NCBI GenBank assembly: GCA_038108155.1
Contig: JAYNHP010000006.1
Span: 1-64,000, forward strand
DNA from: MED-G20 sp038108155
Lineage (GTDB): Bacteria > Bacteroidota > Bacteroidia > Flavobacteriales_D > Parvicellaceae
Reading direction: 5' to 3'
DNA: 64,000 nucleotides
Part shown: positions 36,885 to 46,000 of the stretch, one piece after another
How the letters are laid out: every line of letters starts with the position of its first letter
Position numbering within the stretch: the first letter of the stretch is position 1
The notes under the pieces: generated by a model
Told to the model about the DNA's origin: nothing
Database searches by the model: none
Seen by the model: the letters and a program-made list of their open reading frames with translations, nothing else
Made by a program: the position numbers and the translations under genes

Positions 36885-36930
36885 TTGTTATTTATTTAGA
36901 GTTTGTCTTACTTTAGGATATAAATAAATT

Positions 36931-38379
36931 TTGATTACTAGAGTTAAAATATCTTTCTTCATATTATTTAGTTTCATGGTTTTATTTGGGGCATCTCAAA
37001 AACTGAATCTTAGTTTTTCCCAACATGTTCCTTATTCTAAAGACTACAAACCATATTCTTGTATTAGTTACAATACCAATAATATTCTTTTTCAAAAAAA
37101 AATAAATTCTACATCTTGTGATTTAAAAGTAAATATTTTTGACAGCCATTTAGACGACGTAAATCACTTCAATGTTTTATTAAAGGATGAAAATTTTCTT
37201 GGGATAAGATACATTTTTGATGAAATTTATCTTTTTACTTCTTTTAACAACGGTGTTGAAACCATTTTAAAATGCAGAGTGTTAGATATTACTTCTAACT
37301 TTCAGTCTCCTAAAAACTTATTTTCTGAAAAAAACAAGTCTGGATATCCTTCTAATTATATTCTTGGTGAAAAGACCTTCGAAAATAAATTCCATTTTCT
37401 TGTAGAACTCCCATATCAAAATGGCAAGCAGGAAGACATAAGAACAATTACGATAGATAATAAACTTAATATTGTTGATGAGGTATACAATAAATTAGAT
37501 TTATTATTTACTTCTAAGAGAGATAATAAGATTTTATTATCTAATAATGGAGTTGTTTACATGCTTAAGAAATTTTGGAAAAAAGGAAACAATTTTTACA
37601 TCTACAAATTAGGTCAAGACATAATTTCTGAAGTTCAAATAAAATTAAATAATAGAAAAATAGCAGCATTAGATTATTTTTTCAACTCTAAAAATGAGCT
37701 AGTTATTTCTGGTTTTTACTCTTCCCCTATACGGTTTAATTTTGAAGGTTTTTTTCTTCTAAGATACGACGAGGATTTACAGTTGGTACATAAAAATCAA
37801 TATTCATTAACTGAAAATATTGTCAAAGCTTTCAAGTCTTCAAAAGAAATAAAAGAAAGTGGTTTTGGATTAGACAGATTTATAATTACTGATTTTAGCT
37901 TAGATAGTATCGGCAACTATTATTTATTGTCAGAAAACATATCAAAAACTACTATTAAAGAGGAAACTTACTGGGTGTCCACTGGGTTTTTTGTTGTGAA
38001 ATTTAACAAAAATGGCAATTTTATATGGGGAAGTCCAGTTTCTTTAAATCAAAAGCACAAAGATTTAAGTTTCATTGGCACCTTTTCTGTTAATTCTTAC
38101 AATTTCAAAAAATACTTCTACAACGATTTACAAAATTTGAGTTTGAGAAAAGGAGTTCCAGCTGAGTATGGAATTTTAAATTATTGTGGAACTAAACATG
38201 TAGAGTTTACATTGGCTGGGGTTGCTCAGGAATATATTAATTCCATCAATTTTCCAGGAAAGGATTCTGAAAAGTATGCTTTTTTTCCAAAACAGCTAAA
38301 CCCAAATTCTAAGGGACCATCTTATTTTGCCGTATTAAATGAGAAATCAACTAATATTATGCTTGCCATAGCTAAATAA
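36931..38379 (+). CDS. Secreted protein of unknown function
   Basis: A 482-residue protein I do not recognise. It has a clear signal peptide (ITRVKISFFILFSFMVLFGASQ). The rest is rich in alternating hydrophobic/charged beta-type segments and has repeated sequence of the kind DSIGNYYLLSE / GNFIWGSPVSL, which recalls beta-propeller-like secreted proteins of Bacteroidota. No T9SS sorting domain is seen at the C-terminus. It starts at TTG 36931; the internal ATG at codon 16 would break the signal peptide. It ends in an 8-base tail-to-tail overlap with murB. Confidence 0.7.
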   Translation: MITRVKISFFILFSFMVLFGASQKLNLSFSQHVPYSKDYKPYSCISYNTNNILFQKKINSTSCDLKVNIFDSHLDDVNHFNVLLKDENFLGIRYIFDEIYLFTSFNNGVETILKCRVLDITSNFQSPKNLFSEKNKSGYPSNYILGEKTFENKFHFLVELPYQNGKQEDIRTITIDNKLNIVDEVYNKLDLLFTSKRDNKILLSNNGVVYMLKKFWKKGNNFYIYKLGQDIISEVQIKLNNRKIAALDYFFNSKNELVISGFYSSPIRFNFEGFFLLRYDEDLQLVHKNQYSLTENIVKAFKSSKEIKESGFGLDRFIITDFSLDSIGNYYLLSENISKTTIKEETYWVSTGFFVVKFNKNGNFIWGSPVSLNQKHKDLSFIGTFSVNSYNFKKYFYNDLQNLSLRKGVPAEYGILNYCGTKHVEFTLAGVAQEYINSINFPGKDSEKYAFFPKQLNPNSKGPSYFAVLNEKSTNIMLAIAK

Positions 38380-39388
38380 TATTAACTTCTCTTTCAAGTT
38401 TTATTCCAAACTTGTCTTTTATGTCTAAAATAATTTCTTCTGACAAATTAAATATTTCCATTCCATTTGCAAGACCGTAATTGACTAACACTAGAGCTTG
38501 TTTTTCGTGAACTCCATAGTTGTTAAATTTCTTGCCTTTCCACCCAGCTCTTTCTATCATCCACCCAGCTGCAATTTTAAACTCATTTTCATTGATTTTG
38601 TAGTTTACAACATTTGGATATTTTTTCTTTATCAATTCAAGTTGATTTAAACTAACAATTGGGTTTTTAAAAAAACTTCCACTGTTCCCAATTATTTTCG
38701 GATCTGGAAGCTTACTTTGTCGTATGCTAATTATAGCATCACTTACTTGTTTGATAGATGGATTATTTATATTTTGACTTTCTAAAATTGCTTTTACATC
38801 TCCGTAATTTATATTTAATACAGGATTTTTCTTTAGTTCAAGAGTGATATTAACAATAATATACTGATTTTTCATCTTGTTTTTAAATACACTCTCTCTG
38901 TATCCAAATTCACAATCAGAATTATTAAACTTAACAATCTTTCCAGATGAAATTTCCAATGCCTCAAGTTCTACAAATGTTTCTTTAATTTCCACTCCGT
39001 AGGCACCGATATTTTGCATTGGAGCAGTTCCAGTATTCCCAGGGATTAAACTTAGGTTTTCAATTCCTCCCCATCCGTTATCTACAGTGTACATAACCAA
39101 TTCGTGCCAATTCTCTCCAGCACCAATCTTTAAAAAAATAGACTCTTGGGTTTGATCAATAATTTCTTTGCCTTTTATATTATTTAATATTACTAGACCA
39201 TCAAAATCTTTTGTGAAAAGAATATTACTCCCTCCCCCTAGAATAAGTAACTGCAAATCCTTAAACACTTTAGTTTTTGTTAGTTCTATTAATTCATTAA
39301 CTGTATTTATAGATACGAAATATTTAGCCTTAACATCTACTCCAAATGTATTTAGCTTTAGTAATGGATAATTTGCAATAATATTCAT
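38372..39388 (-). CDS. murB: UDP-N-acetylenolpyruvoylglucosamine reductase MurB
   Basis: A 338-residue type I MurB, which reduces UDP-GlcNAc-enolpyruvate to UDP-MurNAc with NADPH. FAD-binding segments LLILGGGSNILFTKDFDGLV and SLIPGNTGTAPMQNIGAYGV are clear; the catalytic serine lies near residue 233 in GNSGSFFKNP, and the C-terminal GWMIERAGWKGKKFNNYGVH is typical. Starts at ATG 39388, preceded after five bases by TAGGTTTG, which implies a leaderless transcript. Confidence 0.95.
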   Translation of the reverse strand: MNIIANYPLLKLNTFGVDVKAKYFVSINTVNELIELTKTKVFKDLQLLILGGGSNILFTKDFDGLVILNNIKGKEIIDQTQESIFLKIGAGENWHELVMYTVDNGWGGIENLSLIPGNTGTAPMQNIGAYGVEIKETFVELEALEISSGKIVKFNNSDCEFGYRESVFKNKMKNQYIIVNITLELKKNPVLNINYGDVKAILESQNINNPSIKQVSDAIISIRQSKLPDPKIIGNSGSFFKNPIVSLNQLELIKKKYPNVVNYKINENEFKIAAGWMIERAGWKGKKFNNYGVHEKQALVLVNYGLANGMEIFNLSEEIILDIKDKFGIKLEREVNII

Positions 39389-39393
39389 CTAGA

Positions 39394-39401
39394 CAAACCT
39401 A
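39394..39401 (-). promoter_or_regulatory. -7 promoter element (TAGGTTTG) for murB, leaderless spacing
   Basis: TAGGTTTG on the - strand matches TAnnTTTG and lies exactly five bases before the murB ATG, the same spacing seen at mutY and thiL. Confidence 0.45.
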
Positions 39402-39480
39402 ATTATATTTTCTTGGATTTTAATATGCTTGTCCTTAAAACAATATTACATACTTTAGTAATACTTTAATTTACTACGCT

Positions 39481-40590
39481 ATTAAAAAAGTAATAATTTC
39501 TGTAACAAATGACTTGGCTAATGATCAGCGGGTTAAGAAAGTGTGTGAAACGCTAACCAAGAATAATTTTAATATAACTTTGGTTGGCAGGCAATTGCAA
39601 CATTCTCTAAACATTAATAGACCCTATAAAATAGTCCGCTTCAAACTAATTTTTAATAAAGGAGCATTGTTTTATATGGAATATAATTTAAGATTATTTT
39701 TTTTTCTTTTATACAGAAGATTTGATATTTACCATTCCAACGACTTAGATACTTTGCTTCCAATGTGGTTTACTGCATTTATTTTCAAAAAAAAGCTAGT
39801 TTACGATTCTCATGAGTATTTTTTGGGGGTGCCAGAAATTCAAAATAGATATTTTGTTAAAAAAGTTTGGTCTTCTATAGAGAGTTTTATCTTCCCAAAA
39901 TTAAAGTATGTTTTTACTGTAAATGAATCTATTTCAGATTTGTACTTTAAAGATTATAAAGTAAGGCCATTAGTTATAAGAAATCTTCCAAATAAAAGCA
40001 GTCTAATAAAAGTTAAAACCAAGAAAGATCTTGGGTTACCTGACAACAAGAAGCTTGTAATTCTTCAAGGTTCTGGAATTAATGTAGATAGAGGAGCTGA
40101 AGAGTTGTTAGAGGCGATTTCCATACAAGATGATTTTTTTCTTTCAGTAGTTGGCAAAGGAGATGTTGTTGATAAACTTAAAAAGAGATGTGCTAAATCA
40201 GATTTGGTTGATAAAGTGCTATTTGTTCCAACTCTTCCATATAGTCAAATGATGCAGTTTACCTTAAACTCTGATGTCGGAGTTAGTCTGGATAAGAATA
40301 ATAATATTAATTATAAATTTAGTCTTCCCAATAAAATTTTCGATTACTCCAAAGCCGAAATACCATTCGTTTCAACAAATCTTGTGGAGATAAGAAAAAT
40401 TACAGAAGAGTTCCATACTGGTGTTTTAATTTCAAGTACAAGTCCAGAAAGCATAATAGAGGGTTTAAATAAGGCTATAGCATTAAAAGAATCTAAAAAT
40501 TTCATCTCAAATATTGCCAAAATGAATTCCACTTTAAATTGGGAAAGCGAATCTATTTCTTTAATTAAAACTTATGGAAAATTTAAGTAA
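39481..40590 (+). CDS. Glycosyltransferase (GT4-like), probable ATT start
   Basis: A glycosyltransferase of about 369 residues if started at ATT 39481. The N-terminus KKVIISVTNDLANDQRVKKV matches the usual start of a Bacteroidota GT4 group (normally MKKV...SVTNDL..DQRV). The C-terminal donor-binding part includes GSGINVDRGAEELLEAI and LPNKIFDYSKAEIPFVSTN. The first canonical start, TTG 39514, lies inside the conserved DLANDQRV motif and would remove the first beta-strand; no ATG or GTG lies between the upstream in-frame stop (39436) and it. So either ATT is used or a base differs from the true sequence. Acceptor unknown; the end overlaps a methyltransferase gene tail-to-tail. Confidence 0.8.
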   Translation: MKKVIISVTNDLANDQRVKKVCETLTKNNFNITLVGRQLQHSLNINRPYKIVRFKLIFNKGALFYMEYNLRLFFFLLYRRFDIYHSNDLDTLLPMWFTAFIFKKKLVYDSHEYFLGVPEIQNRYFVKKVWSSIESFIFPKLKYVFTVNESISDLYFKDYKVRPLVIRNLPNKSSLIKVKTKKDLGLPDNKKLVILQGSGINVDRGAEELLEAISIQDDFFLSVVGKGDVVDKLKKRCAKSDLVDKVLFVPTLPYSQMMQFTLNSDVGVSLDKNNNINYKFSLPNKIFDYSKAEIPFVSTNLVEIRKITEEFHTGVLISSTSPESIIEGLNKAIALKESKNFISNIAKMNSTLNWESESISLIKTYGKFK

Positions 40591-41353
40591 AATTAACCTT
40601 TCTACATACGTAGATTATTTCATTTTCAGCAAAACCATATATTTTTTTTTCCTCAATGTTGAATTCTTCTACTATGTTAATAGGCTTTGCAGAAAACCCA
40701 CCTTCATTTAAAATTAATGGCAGACTATCTTCACCGTAAATTCTTACGTGGTCTTCTTGTCCAAAAGCTTTTAACCTTCCTTCTTTAGAAATTATCGAGT
40801 TGTCTTGGTAAGTTTTTCCTTTTTTTAAAGGAACTTGAATTAATAAATAACCATCTTTTTTTAAAACTCTATTTAATTCTTTAATAGCTTTTTTATCTTC
40901 TAGAATATGTTCTAAGACATGAAAACAAATAATTAAATCAAAACTTTGGTCAGCTTCGTTTATTTTAGTTATGTCATAACTTTTTTGAGCATAAAATTGG
41001 TTTTCAAAGTCTGATGATATATAATTTTCAAAAGTTGATTTAAAAAAATCATTTAAACTTCTATGGGGTGAAAAATCTAAAATTTTTAGACTTCGATTTT
41101 TAAAATTCTTACTTACGTATTCTCCTAGCGCTCTAGATCTTGATAATGCTCCACAATTAGGACAGATTTTATCATCACTATTATAAAAAGAAATTGGAAT
41201 AAACTTTTTTGATTTAGCAGAACAAATTAAACATATTGTATTTCCACCTTTGTAAATAAGTTTATAAACCATCTTTCTTATAAAAGGTTCTATTTTAAAT
41301 TGCCAGCTTTTTGGTATTAAAATCTTATAAATATTCTTAAAAAAACTATACAT
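40583..41353 (-). CDS. SAM-dependent methyltransferase with N-terminal zinc-ribbon-like motif
   Basis: A 256-residue protein. Residues ~40-75 contain two CxxC pairs (ICLIC and ICPNCGALSRSRAL), a zinc-ribbon-like head found in a common family of bacterial methyltransferases. The methyltransferase domain follows: LKILDFSPHRSLNDFF, YDITKINEADQSFDLIICFH, and VLEHILEDKKAIKELNRVLK. It is the last gene of the - strand trio ftsE, glycosyltransferase, methyltransferase and overlaps the glycosyltransferase gene by 8 bases, so a role in glycan modification is likely. Confidence 0.85.
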   Translation of the reverse strand: MYSFFKNIYKILIPKSWQFKIEPFIRKMVYKLIYKGGNTICLICSAKSKKFIPISFYNSDDKICPNCGALSRSRALGEYVSKNFKNRSLKILDFSPHRSLNDFFKSTFENYISSDFENQFYAQKSYDITKINEADQSFDLIICFHVLEHILEDKKAIKELNRVLKKDGYLLIQVPLKKGKTYQDNSIISKEGRLKAFGQEDHVRIYGEDSLPLILNEGGFSAKPINIVEEFNIEEKKIYGFAENEIIYVCRKVNFT

Positions 41354-42233
41354 TTTGTTTTTCTCTAAGAAAGTAAATCAGTTTATATAAGTCAAATATT
41401 TTTAGAGAAGGTCTTGAAGAAAGTAGTTGTCTTTCTAGTATATTCAAAATAGTTTTTGACATCGGAAAAACTAACCATGTCAATTTTAATTTACTAATTA
41501 GGTGATAGGTTTTTATAAGTTTTATAGAACTGGTGTCAAGGTTGTTTTTTTCCAATAAAACTAGGTTTTTTATAGCACTCTTAGTTTTTTCTAAAAAAAC
41601 ACTACTGTCTTCTATTCCTTCGTGAAAAACAGGGTTATTTATTTGAAAAATAGCTATTTTATTCTTTTTAAGTTCTAAAGATAGCAAGGTGTCTTCATGT
41701 CCGTAGGTTTCAATTTCTTCGTTGAACTTTATTTGTGAAAAAATTATTTTTTTTATTAAAAAGTTGTTTGATCGAAAACAACGGTATGGATTTTTAACTC
41801 TATAATTAATATTTTGATCTTCTTTCTTAATACCATATAACCACCTTAGTTTTTTATTTTTATCTTTTGGTGGATTATCATGGTGTCTTCTTCCTCCGTA
41901 AACTACTTCATTTTCAACTTGTTCAAAATATTTCTCAAGAAAATTTCCGTTTTGAATGCTGCAGTCACAATCTATAAATAATAGATTTTCAAAAGTGGCA
42001 TTTTCTAAAAAAAGATTTCTGATTTTAGACCTTCCAATATTTTTTTTAAGAATTAGATATTTAACCTTTTTGTAGGATTTGATTTCCTCATTTAATTTTA
42101 AAATCTCCTTATTAGAACCATCGTCAATACAAATTACTTCATATGGTTTTTTACTTTTCTCTCCTTGGTTATTTATGGTGATTATTAAATCAACAACATT
42201 GAAGTTATAAATAGGAATGCAAATACTTATCAA
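41346..42233 (-). CDS. Family 2 glycosyltransferase
   Basis: A 295-residue GT-A glycosyltransferase. It begins ISICIPIYNFNVVDLI and has the nucleotide-binding YEVICIDDGSN near residue 35, followed by a DxD-type metal motif in LLFIDCDCSIQNGNFL near residue 95. The GGRRHHDNPPKDKNKK and EEIETYGHEDTLLSLELK regions are typical of galactosyl/GlcNAc transferases of this group. The start is TTG 42233; the only nearby ATG is followed at once by a stop. It overlaps the methyltransferase by 8 bases. Confidence 0.87.
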   Translation of the reverse strand: MISICIPIYNFNVVDLIITINNQGEKSKKPYEVICIDDGSNKEILKLNEEIKSYKKVKYLILKKNIGRSKIRNLFLENATFENLLFIDCDCSIQNGNFLEKYFEQVENEVVYGGRRHHDNPPKDKNKKLRWLYGIKKEDQNINYRVKNPYRCFRSNNFLIKKIIFSQIKFNEEIETYGHEDTLLSLELKKNKIAIFQINNPVFHEGIEDSSVFLEKTKSAIKNLVLLEKNNLDTSSIKLIKTYHLISKLKLTWLVFPMSKTILNILERQLLSSRPSLKIFDLYKLIYFLREKQNV

Positions 42234-42244
42234 TTCATATAGGC

Positions 42245-42913
42245 TTATTCCAAAACAGTTTGATTATTGAATTTCACAACTCTTGCTGGATATTTATTAA
42301 TAATGTCAAAATCATGAGTTGCCATAATTACTGTTTTTTCTTCATTGGCAACTGATTTTAAAAGATGCATAATTTTCTCACTTGTTTCTGGATCTAAATT
42401 TCCTGTTGGTTCATCGGCTAAGATTAATTCTGGATTGTTAACTAATGCTCTAGCAACAGCTACTCTTTGTTGTTCACCGCCAGAAATTAAATGAGGAAAT
42501 GAATCTGCTTTGTCTATCATATCTACTTTTACAAGTAGCTTCTCAATACCTTCGTTAATTATTTTTTTCCCTTTCCATCCAGTGGCTTTCATTACAAATC
42601 TTAGATTATCAGCAACGGATCTATCCATAAGAAGTTGAAAGTCTTGAAAGATTATACCAACCTTTCTTCTAAGTTCTAATATCTTCTTTCTTTTTAATTT
42701 TTTTAGAGTTTTTTCTTTAAATAAAATATCTCCACTACTAATAGCTAAATCTCCATAAATTGCTTTAAGAAGACTGCTTTTCCCACTTCCAGTTTTACCT
42801 ACGAAATATACAAATTCTCCTTTATTTATCTTTAAATTAACTTCGTTAAGAATTATTTTATTTTGTTGTTTTATTTCAACATTTTTAAAGTCTAAAAAAA
42901 GGTTTTGATTCAT
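42245..42913 (-). CDS. ftsE: Cell-division ABC ATPase FtsE-like
   Basis: A 222-residue ABC ATPase. Walker A GKTGSGKSS at 39-47, Q-loop IIFQDFQLLMDRSV, signature LISGGEQQRVAVARAL, Walker B LILADEPTGNLD and switch region VIMATHDFDIINKYPARVV; the short length and the DFQLL/RSVADNL segment are as in FtsE, which with FtsX controls peptidoglycan hydrolases at the septum. FtsX is not adjacent here. It has its own promoter. The downstream glycosyltransferase is 11 bases away. Confidence 0.88.
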   Translation of the reverse strand: MNQNLFLDFKNVEIKQQNKIILNEVNLKINKGEFVYFVGKTGSGKSSLLKAIYGDLAISSGDILFKEKTLKKLKRKKILELRRKVGIIFQDFQLLMDRSVADNLRFVMKATGWKGKKIINEGIEKLLVKVDMIDKADSFPHLISGGEQQRVAVARALVNNPELILADEPTGNLDPETSEKIMHLLKSVANEEKTVIMATHDFDIINKYPARVVKFNNQTVLE

Positions 42914-42936
42914 GGTAGTATTATATCTTTTACATT

Positions 42937-42944
42937 CAAATTTA
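42937..42944 (-). promoter_or_regulatory. -7 promoter element (TAAATTTG) for ftsE
   Basis: TAAATTTG on the - strand, 23 bases before the ftsE ATG at 42913. It lies in the 162-base divergent gap to the TPR gene; no equally good element was seen for the + strand gene, where only TATCTTTA (43043-43050) comes close. Confidence 0.5.
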
Positions 42945-43075
42945 TAATAATATAGAATACTTCTTTAATTCTTCTATTTAATGTTAACACATTGTAGTTG
43001 AAAATAATAGTAAAGCCATAATTCTTATGGGTCATCACTAACTATCTTTAGGAAATATCTGATTATAGGTTTTTA

Positions 43076-46000
43076 ATGAATAAGATTTTAAAAGCATTTA
43101 TTTTTTCTCTAGCAATAATTTTTGTAAATATTTCTATTGCACAAAAAACTTTTCTAAGAAATGATCCTTATAGAAATTATAAAATAGCTCAAGAACTTTT
43201 TGACAAAGAAAAGTATAGTTCAGCACAATACTATTTCAAGAATGTTATTAATAATTTCAGTAATCCTCAGGACGAGGTGAGAATAAATGCTGAATATTAT
43301 TTTGCACTATGTGCATTAAAATTATATCATAGAAATGTTGAGACGATTTTAACTAGGTTTTCACTAGACCATCCAGACCATCCAAAATCTAAGGATATTT
43401 ATTTCCAACTTGGAAAGCATTATTATCAAACTAAAAAGTTTAAAAAATCTATCGAATTTTTTGAAAAAGTTGATCAATATGATTTATCAAGTGAGGAACA
43501 AAGCGAGTATCTTTTTAAACTTGGATATTCAAAATTCATGAAGAAAAATCTTGCTGAATCAAAAGTTCATTTCAACGAGCTCTTGCAAAGTAAAACAGAT
43601 TATGATGTTCCAGCTACATATTATTATAGCCACATAGCATATGCCCAGGGAAAGTACCAAACAGCTTTAGTTGGTTTTAGAAAAATTGCCAATAATAAAA
43701 TGTTTAAGCCTATCATTCCTTATTATATTACTCAGATTTTATACCAACAAAATAAATACGACGAACTTATTGCCTATGGGCCACTGTATATTGATTCTGT
43801 TACAGAAAAAAGAAAAGGAGAGTTTGCTAAATTAATTGGAGATTCTTATTTCAAAAAAGATCAATACGAACGTTCTTTAAAATACTATCAAACTTTCATG
43901 AGAAATGCAAAATCAACCAGGGAAAGCAATTACCAAGTTGGCTATTGTTACTACAAAACAAAAAAGTATAAAAAAGCTATTGAAAGTTTTTCTAGAGTTG
44001 CTAATACAGACGATTCGTTAACACAGATATCCTACTACCATATGGCAGATTCTTATTTAAATCTTGACGAAAAAGATTATGCAAGAAATGCATTTCAGGA
44101 AGCGAGCAAGCTTAATTTTGATCTTGATATAAGACGAAATTCATTATTTAATTATGCAAAGTTGGCTTACGAACTAAGTTACAATCCATACGACGAGGCA
44201 ATTAATGCCTTCCAGCAATTTATTGAAGATTTTCCAGATTCCGAAGATGCTAAAGATGCATACGAGTTTTTATTGAAAGTGTATCTAACAACTAAAAATT
44301 ATGACGATGCACTTGCTTCAATGGATAAAATAAAAAACAAGGATCCAAGAATGCAGAAAGCCTATCAAACAATTGTATATAACAGAGCTGTAGAGCAGTA
44401 CCACAATAGAGAATACAAAAATGCGATCGCAAACTTTGAGTTGGTTAAAAAGTATCCAATTGACCAAAATTTAAATGCGATGAGTCAGTTTTGGATTGGA
44501 GAATCAAATTATAATTTAAAAGAATATTTAAGAGCTGTGGAGAGTTACGAAAAATTTAGATTTATTAATGGAGCTATTTTAACCGATAAGTTTCTAGATT
44601 TAGATTTTCATATTGGATATAGTTATTTTGAAAAAGCCAATCCATACGTAAGCTTGTCAGGAAATGAAGCAAAAATTCAAAAAGAAGAACTTAGAAATGC
44701 TTTAAAATACTTTAGGAATTATATCCATCAATACAATTTACCAGATTCAAGTAATTATAAAATTGCACTATTAAGAATTGCTGATACTTATTTTTTACTT
44801 AAAGAAGATAGCTTAGCAATAGAAAATTATGCTTTGTCTTCAACCGTAGGAAATGAAGACCATTCTTACGCATTAAACCAAATGGCTACATCTCAAGGGC
44901 TAATTCAGGACTATAAAGGAAAAATAAATACTTTAAAAAGACTTACAGACCAATACCCTAACTCAAAGTATCAAGTTTCTTCACTTTTAAATCTAGCCCA
45001 AGCTTATAAGGATGAAAATAGAAATAAAGAGTCAATAGACACCTATCTAAAATTTATTAATGAATATCCCAATAACAATTTAATTTCTAAAGCATATGTG
45101 GAAATAGGGAGTATTTATTTAAAAGAACAAAACCATCAAGAAGCTGAAAAGTTTTTATTAACGGTAATGAATAATTATCCAGATGCAGAACAAGAAAATC
45201 AATTAGCTATTGAACTAATGATGGAAGTTTACAATCTAAGGGGGAATTTGACTGGATATTATGATTGGCTTAGTTCAAGAGGAATTGATGTAAGTGTTCA
45301 GGAAAAAGATTCAACTTTATGGAGGTCTGTTGTTATTGCAAGAGATAATGGAGATTGCAATACCCAAATTGAAAAAGCTTCTTATTATCTAGATAACATT
45401 GAAGAGCCTATAAGAGAAATTTCTGCACATTATTTTATGGCTAATTGTTATTATGCGGAGGATAAGAAAACACAAGCATTATTTCATTATGATTATATTA
45501 CTGCAAAACCAAATAATAACTATTATGTAGAAGCTTTAAAGTACGCTGGGGAAATTACTTATGATGCTAAAGATTTCAAAAAGTCACTTACTTACTTTTC
45601 AGTTTTAGAAGATGTAAGTATTAATCAAGAAGACTTATCTATTGCTAAAAAGGGGCAGTTTTATTGTTTTCATTATTTAGACAGACCAAATTCTACCATT
45701 AAGTATGCAAAAAAAGTAATTCAGTTATCGGACTTAAATAATAAGCTTCAAGAGGATGCGTATTTATATTTGGGGCAATCTTATCAAAAAATAAATCAAT
45801 TAGATAGCGCGAAACTGTATTACGATAGCGTTGTGCAGTTCACTAAAAGTATTGCTGCAGCTGAAGCAAAATACCACATTTGCGAGATTGCTTATAGAGA
45901 TGAAGATTATACATCTTGTGAGTCTTTAATTATGGAGTTAGTTAAGCAAAAGCCGTCTTATGATTATTGGTTAGCAAAAGGAATACTATTACTAGGAGAT

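Noticed and set aside
42982..42989. TGTTAACA palindrome in the ftsE/TPR divergent gap, plus CCATAA-N3-TTATGG at 43016-43030
   Set aside because: Arms of only four and six bases in AT-rich DNA are expected by chance; neither lies at a clear promoter position.
43043..43050. TATCTTTA as a promoter for the TPR gene
   Set aside because: It lacks the final G of TAnnTTTG and has no -33 partner; noted but not called as a feature.
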